Below are positions 59,661-64,000 of a stretch of DNA of 64,000 nt, piece by piece. The DNA is taken from the NCBI GenBank assembly GCA_045613765.1, contig JAZLBO010000020.1, positions 94,601 to 158,600 on the forward strand. Reading direction: 5' to 3'. Origin of the DNA: RGIG4097 sp045613765. GTDB taxonomy: Bacteria > Bacillota > Clostridia > Christensenellales > CAG-917. Below the pieces are notes generated by a model. It made no database searches and was not told the origin of the DNA. It saw nothing but the letters and a program-made list of their open reading frames with translations. The position numbers and the translations under genes are program-made. Numbering within the stretch: position 1 is the first letter of the stretch; every line of letters begins with the position of its first letter.

Positions 59661-60845
59661 ATGAAAAGATATGACGTCATCATAATCGGTGGTGGAGCAA
59701 GTGGGCTCTTTCTTGCAAGCGAACTTGCAGGCAAGCGTGTTGCTCTTGTTGAAGCAAATGACCGTGTGGGCAAGAAACTCCTTGCGACAGGCAACGGCAA
59801 GTGCAATTTGTCCAACCTTGATATGAATATCATCCACTACAACCACCCTTCTTTTGTGGAGAACTATCTTGACAGATTTGATGCACACGACACAATCGCA
59901 ACCTTTGAGCGTATGGGTCTTATCACAAAAGTCATTGACAAGAGAGTGTACCCTTACTCAGAGTGCGCAACAACCGTCCTTGACGTCCTTCGTGGCGCAG
60001 TGGCAAAGGCAGGCACTGACGTTTTTGTTGGGCATATCGTCAACTCTGTGGAATACTTTGCAGACACCTATACTGTCAGTGGCATATTCAAGGAAGACGG
60101 TCAAACAAAGTCCTTCTCTCTTAAAGCAGACAACGTTGTCCTTGCAACAGGCTCAAATGCAACCTTTGGACGCAATAGCAACAATCTATTCACTGCCCTT
60201 GGTCACACCAATCGTGAATACACTCCTTCACTTGTCCCCGTCAAGACCAACAAAGAGCCAATCAAAGGACTTTCTGGTGTTCGTGTCAAGGCAGGCGTGA
60301 GATGTGGCGCAAGATACGAAGTGGGCGAAGTGCTTTTCAAAGACTTTGGTGTCAGTGGCATTGCAGTATTCAATATGTCAAGCGAGATTGCAAGGGGCAA
60401 ATTAAAGATTGGCTCAAATCTCATCATTGACTTTATGCCCGAATACAGCCAAGGGGAAGTTGAAACAATGCTCCGTAAACGTGGCAACGTCCGTGTTGGC
60501 GAACTTCTTTCCGGCACTTTCCACTCAAAAGTTGTTGATAGGATTTTGTGGGCATCAGGCGTTGACGTCAATGACCTTGCCCAACCCAAAATCTCAACCA
60601 TCGCAAAGACAATCAAGTCCTACCCCGTCAAAGTTGAAGGGCTTGGGGACAGCTCACTCTCACAAGTTATGTCCGGTGGACTTAACATAAGAGAGTTTGA
60701 CAGCAACCTTATGTCAATGAAATCCAAAAATGCTTTTGCCATAGGCGAAGCACTTGACGTTGATGGCGACTGTGGTGGCTACAATCTCCAATGGGCATGG
60801 ACAAGCGCAAAGATAGTCGCCGACGCCATAAGAAAACAATATTAA
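59661..60845 (+). CDS. HI0933/BaiN-family FAD-dependent oxidoreductase
   Basis: Flavoprotein of 394 residues from ATG 59661, with AGGTGG just upstream. FAD-binding dinucleotide motif VIIIGGGASGLFLASELAG, then KKLLATGNGKCNLSN, the hallmark of the HI0933 group. The middle domain includes VLATGSNATFGRNSNN, and the end has GEALDVDGDCGGYNLQWAW, the second FAD contact. Related proteins reduce bile-acid intermediates or other enones; the substrate here is unknown. It stands alone with its own promoter and terminator. Confidence 0.92.
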   Translation: MKRYDVIIIGGGASGLFLASELAGKRVALVEANDRVGKKLLATGNGKCNLSNLDMNIIHYNHPSFVENYLDRFDAHDTIATFERMGLITKVIDKRVYPYSECATTVLDVLRGAVAKAGTDVFVGHIVNSVEYFADTYTVSGIFKEDGQTKSFSLKADNVVLATGSNATFGRNSNNLFTALGHTNREYTPSLVPVKTNKEPIKGLSGVRVKAGVRCGARYEVGEVLFKDFGVSGIAVFNMSSEIARGKLKIGSNLIIDFMPEYSQGEVETMLRKRGNVRVGELLSGTFHSKVVDRILWASGVDVNDLAQPKISTIAKTIKSYPVKVEGLGDSSLSQVMSGGLNIREFDSNLMSMKSKNAFAIGEALDVDGDCGGYNLQWAWTSAKIVADAIRKQY

Positions 60846-60892
60846 AAGAATTTTCATCCTTGAAATAATCATACGTCAATTTATATAAAACA

Positions 60893-60920
60893 AAAAAACG
60901 CCAGTTTATTGGCGTTTTTT
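60893..60920. terminator. terminator between the flavoprotein and cyclophilin genes
   Basis: AAAAAACGCCA / TGGCGTTTTTT hairpin between converging genes. Confidence 0.9.
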
Positions 60921-60978
60921 GTTTTGTTAAAGTGATTGTTTTGTGATTTTTACAATATTAATAACACTGCCCTTTGTG

Positions 60979-61488
60979 TTATGCCTTTTCAACAAAATAG
61001 ACTTTTTTCATAACTTGGGGTGTCAAGGGTTTATCGTTGTAGTTGGTGGTAACTGCTGCGATTTTGTCCACTGTTTCAATGCCTTCAACAACCTTGCCAA
61101 AGCCTGCATATTGTCCGTCAAGGAACTTGGCGTCTGCGTGGCAGATGAAGAATTGTGATGATGCTGAATTGGGGTTTTGTGCTCTTGCCATTGAGATGAC
61201 GCCACGGACGTGTGAGATGGGATTTTTGATGCCGTTGTACAAAAATTCGCCACGGATATTTTCCTTGCTACCACCACAACCTGTGCCTTCGGGGTCGCCT
61301 CCTTGGATCATAAATCCACTGATGACACGGTGGAAGATAAGTCCATTGTAGAAGCCTTGTCCAACAAGTTTTTTGAAGTTGGCAACTGTGATGGGTGCGC
61401 TCTTTTCATCAAGTTGAAGGACGATGCTATCCCCACTTTCCATTTCAATTTTTACAAAGTCTGTTGCTGATGCTGATACGTTGTACAT
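60979..61488 (-). CDS. peptidyl-prolyl cis-trans isomerase, cyclophilin type
   Basis: Cytoplasmic prolyl isomerase of 169 residues; no signal peptide. Catalytic region FHRVISGFMIQGGDPEGTG (Arg of FHRV, Gln of QGG), SMARAQNPNSASSQFFI and FGKVVEGIETVDKIA, as in PpiA/PpiB. AGGAG lies before ATG 61488. Single gene; the gap of about 240 bp upstream contains the terminator of the next unit and an AT-rich stretch with no other feature. Confidence 0.95.
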   Translation of the reverse strand: MYNVSASATDFVKIEMESGDSIVLQLDEKSAPITVANFKKLVGQGFYNGLIFHRVISGFMIQGGDPEGTGCGGSKENIRGEFLYNGIKNPISHVRGVISMARAQNPNSASSQFFICHADAKFLDGQYAGFGKVVEGIETVDKIAAVTTNYNDKPLTPQVMKKVYFVEKA

Positions 61489-61652
61489 AAATTTCTCCTA
61501 AATTTGATTGAATACATTATATCCAATTTTCTTCATTTTTTCAACCAATCCAACCACTTTCAAATGAATATTTGAAATTATCTCACCCCAAACACAATTT
61601 CTCACTTCCAAACGTATCCATATCCACACCCAACACCTACCCCACGCCAAAA

Positions 61653-61683
61653 CAAAAAACGCACTCGGTTGAGTGCGTTTTGT
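61653..61683 (-). terminator. terminator of the metzincin/LRR gene
   Basis: AACGCACTC / GAGTGCGTT hairpin with T-run, 49 bp behind the stop codon. Confidence 0.85.
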
Positions 61684-61731
61684 TTTGTTGTTTTGAGCAG
61701 ATTTTCTGCTTGGTTTTTAGAGTTTTAGGAC

Positions 61732-64000
61732 TTATCCAAAGTATGCTGCTGCGCTGTCGCCGTATTTCATCAATGCAACAAGCAAATTGTAGAAATCTGT
61801 GCCCTCTTCTTCTTTTGCAAGTTGTGATGCAACATAAGATTCTACGCTATATTCGCGTGTATTGCTTACTGCATTGCCATTACGATCATACACTGTCATA
61901 GAATAAATCGTTCTTAACTCGGTAGCATTAAGTGATGCGAATGTAATTATGTGACGACCCTTGCCATCTGCCTCAAATTCATCGCCATCTACGATTATGT
62001 CCACTAAATTACCTTCTGCATCAAAATATGTGATTTTTGCATACAGGTCTTTTGCATCGTAACCATTTAAGCAAACATAATATCTTGTCTCAACTCTACT
62101 TTCAAGAGCAAGAGTACAACCTACGATTGAAACGATCGATTCTGTATTAATGATATCCTTTTTGTTTGATTCAATCTCAAGGTTTCCTTGTGTAGCATAC
62201 AATTTTTGAATCTCAGTTAATTCTGCATTAACAAGATTTTCAACATCATAACCAAAATAAATTTGTGCTGCTGCGCCATAATTGAGCATATCAACTAAAA
62301 GTGTTTTAAATTGATCGGATATTGACTCTTTGGCAAGTTGATTATATGCATATTCTTTTACGCTATAATGTGCAGTTGCACCTGTGTGTTTTATGTTGTA
62401 TTTGGTTGTATAAATCGTAGCAGACACTTCTACACCCAATTCTGCTGCTGTAATACCCGAATAAGTGAAAATCAAATATTTGTCATTTTCAACATAGTCA
62501 TTTATTCTAACAAATGTGCCTGTAGGTTTCCTTACAACAATGTATGTATTACTACAATCTTTCATCAAGGATTTGTCAATGTAGAAATTAATTGAAAAAT
62601 CACTACCCAAGCTGACTGAAGCACCTGCAAAGTAGAAACAATTTCCTATATCAGAATGATTTGTCTTATAGAATTTTTCATTATAAAGTTCATTCGGCAC
62701 AATATTGGTCCAACCAACTGAATATGCTGTAACATTAGTCAATTTCTTGCTGCTGATATCCGTAGTGGTTGCTGTGTCCTTCATGATTTCCTTGCTATCT
62801 GTAATGCCTGGGCGATTTGAGTGAGCTCCGTCACTATTGTAAAGATCAAGTGCGCCATACAAATGCAATATCTCATGGGCTACCGTACTGGCTGTAAGCT
62901 TATAATACTTAGAATATGATTGATATCCCTGACATAACATTACATATTCTTCAAGATCCACATCAACAGAATCAACAAAAGCGATTGAAGTACCAGTGCT
63001 GGGTTTCATGATACAGAAGATAACCTCATCACATTGATATTGCTCTTGTAAAGTTTTTCTCAGTTCGGATACTGAACTATAATTTGTACCTTTTTGTTCA
63101 TTGTAAATAGAAAGAATATTGTCAAGACGTGCATTTGAATTGCTATTGCCAAAACTATTCCATTTAGGTACAGTATCATATTCGATTTGTTCGTATGTAA
63201 ATCCAAAGGTCAAATCATCAACGCCATACTTTGCAGCATTTTCTTTGATAAAATTCAATCCAGTCTCGATTGCAGTGTTGCACTCATCAATTGTTTTTTG
63301 AGTCCAATAATAAAACGGATCAAAAGAAGTGCCCACATAAAATGCTACTACTTGAATATTTCCATCAAGAACTTTATTGCTACCTTTGTTGTTGTTCGGG
63401 CGCAATTTACCATGTTCAGGATCAAGATTTTTAATGCTGTCAAATGCTTCTTGTTTGATTGCTTGACACTTCTCACATACATATTCATTACGATCAGGAT
63501 ATGTTGTTGAAATATAACTGTGTCCGCTTGCAGGAACTATGTCTGTCTTGTATTGATATTGACAACTATTACAACGGTGCAAAATGAAACCATCTTCAAC
63601 ACATGTGGCATCGATTATTATATCTTCGAAAGTTTGATTTCCACATTGACAAATTTCAACAAAAGGTATTCCATTTTCTGTTGCATATTTCTCTGCAGTT
63701 GAACCTGCAAGACCATAGATAGTAACAGATGGACAAAATTCAATTGCCTCTTCTCCAAACTTTGCATTAGGATTAAGAACAACGATTTTCTCGAGTGAGT
63801 AATCGTGCACAAAAGCATATGTTTCTATGGTTTGGACACTTTCTGGCAAAACAATTTCTTGCAATCCCATTGTCCAAAAAGCAAATGCTTTAATGGTGGT
63901 AACTTTATTTCCAATTGTAATCGTTGCCAAATTGTCGCATTCTGCAAAAACCTCATCTATTTCAGTCAAATATTGAGGCAAATTTACATGGACCAATCCC
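61732..64000 (-). CDS. BspA-like surface protein with metzincin-type zinc motif, N-terminus cut by window edge
   Basis: At least 755 residues; the frame is open at the right edge, so the start and any signal peptide are outside. Order seen: LRR_5 repeats (about the first 100 residues), a Cys-rich segment with CxxC pairs (HRCNSCQYQY, YVCEKCQAIK), a protease-like domain with AHEILHLYGALD (HExxHxxGxxD) and a later EIMKDT that could be the Met-turn, then the same two-copy C-terminal module as the protein at 16119 (VSLGSDFSINFY, LLVDMLNYGAAAQIYFGY, LMKYGDSAAAYFG). Probably an extracellular peptidase. Base composition is slightly more AT-rich than the neighbours. Confidence 0.85.
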   Translation of the reverse strand, partial: GLVHVNLPQYLTEIDEVFAECDNLATITIGNKVTTIKAFAFWTMGLQEIVLPESVQTIETYAFVHDYSLEKIVVLNPNAKFGEEAIEFCPSVTIYGLAGSTAEKYATENGIPFVEICQCGNQTFEDIIIDATCVEDGFILHRCNSCQYQYKTDIVPASGHSYISTTYPDRNEYVCEKCQAIKQEAFDSIKNLDPEHGKLRPNNNKGSNKVLDGNIQVVAFYVGTSFDPFYYWTQKTIDECNTAIETGLNFIKENAAKYGVDDLTFGFTYEQIEYDTVPKWNSFGNSNSNARLDNILSIYNEQKGTNYSSVSELRKTLQEQYQCDEVIFCIMKPSTGTSIAFVDSVDVDLEEYVMLCQGYQSYSKYYKLTASTVAHEILHLYGALDLYNSDGAHSNRPGITDSKEIMKDTATTTDISSKKLTNVTAYSVGWTNIVPNELYNEKFYKTNHSDIGNCFYFAGASVSLGSDFSINFYIDKSLMKDCSNTYIVVRKPTGTFVRINDYVENDKYLIFTYSGITAAELGVEVSATIYTTKYNIKHTGATAHYSVKEYAYNQLAKESISDQFKTLLVDMLNYGAAAQIYFGYDVENLVNAELTEIQKLYATQGNLEIESNKKDIINTESIVSIVGCTLALESRVETRYYVCLNGYDAKDLYAKITYFDAEGNLVDIIVDGDEFEADGKGRHIITFASLNATELRTIYSMTVYDRNGNAVSNTREYSVESYVASQLAKEEEGTDFYNLLVALMKYGDSAAAYFG

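Overview
The window looks like chromosomal DNA of an anaerobic, gut-type Firmicute (Clostridia-like). This rests on the class I heat-shock operon order hrcA-grpE-dnaK-dnaJ-prmA-rsmE-mtaB with a CIRCE operator, a trimeric electron-bifurcating [FeFe]-hydrogenase, meso-diaminopimelate dehydrogenase, an iron-sulfur L-serine dehydratase, the GGGtGRT/scaffold gene pair, a class I preQ1 riboswitch and BspA-like leucine-rich surface proteins. Coding density is high, vegetative promoters (TTGACA/TATAAT type) are easy to see, and most units end in short hairpin terminators of the AAAAGGCACTC-loop-GAGTGCCTTTT type. The species cannot be named from this sequence alone. No phage, plasmid backbone, transposase or CRISPR array was found.

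Layout. 1-7.6 kb: heat-shock and translation-modification operon on the minus strand. 7.7-16 kb: a secreted alkaline phosphatase, tRNA-Thr, a PAP2 membrane phosphatase, an XRE-serine dehydratase fusion, tRNA-Glu, and a preQ1-controlled queuosine-precursor transporter with a short-chain dehydrogenase. 16-25 kb: a BspA-like surface protein, a structured small RNA, a lipoprotein and a 1557-residue membrane-anchored protein with two phosphoesterase domains. 25-30 kb: hydCBA hydrogenase operon. 30-36 kb: nadE, a membrane XRE regulator, an acetyltransferase, a HAD phosphatase, tRNA-Leu(GAG), a phosphoribosyltransferase and a 5'-nucleotidase lipoprotein. 36-44 kb: alr, 5-formyl-THF cyclo-ligase, an rsmD-coaD fusion, membrane proteins, valS and a CDP-alcohol phosphotransferase. 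44-55 kb: a DAG-kinase-like gene, a 23-bp tandem repeat, ddh, mazF, recX, yigZ, tyrS, the GGGtGRT pair, a DUF1508 protein, comEC and ppa. 55-64 kb: tRNA-Leu(CAA), an AT-rich UDG-like gene, a hydrolase broken by an in-frame stop, an MntP-like pump, an ECF S component, a flavoprotein, a cyclophilin and a second BspA-like protein carrying a metzincin-type zinc site (cut by the right edge).

The most unusual structure is a family of 165-183 bp non-coding elements in tandem directly behind three different tRNA genes (Thr, Glu, Leu-GAG). Each copy re-creates the 3' end of its own tRNA and carries an inverted copy of that tRNA's T-arm. In every locus the T-arm copies are interrupted in the T-loop by hairpin-forming inserts. 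This suggests repeated insertion targeted at the T-loop, possibly a miniature element mobilised by a recombinase encoded elsewhere. Other points worth attention are a paired C-terminal module shared by two surface proteins, acidic low-complexity loops in membrane proteins, palindromic operators before the GGGtGRT genes and between ddh and mazF, and the rsmD-coaD and XRE-serine dehydratase fusions.
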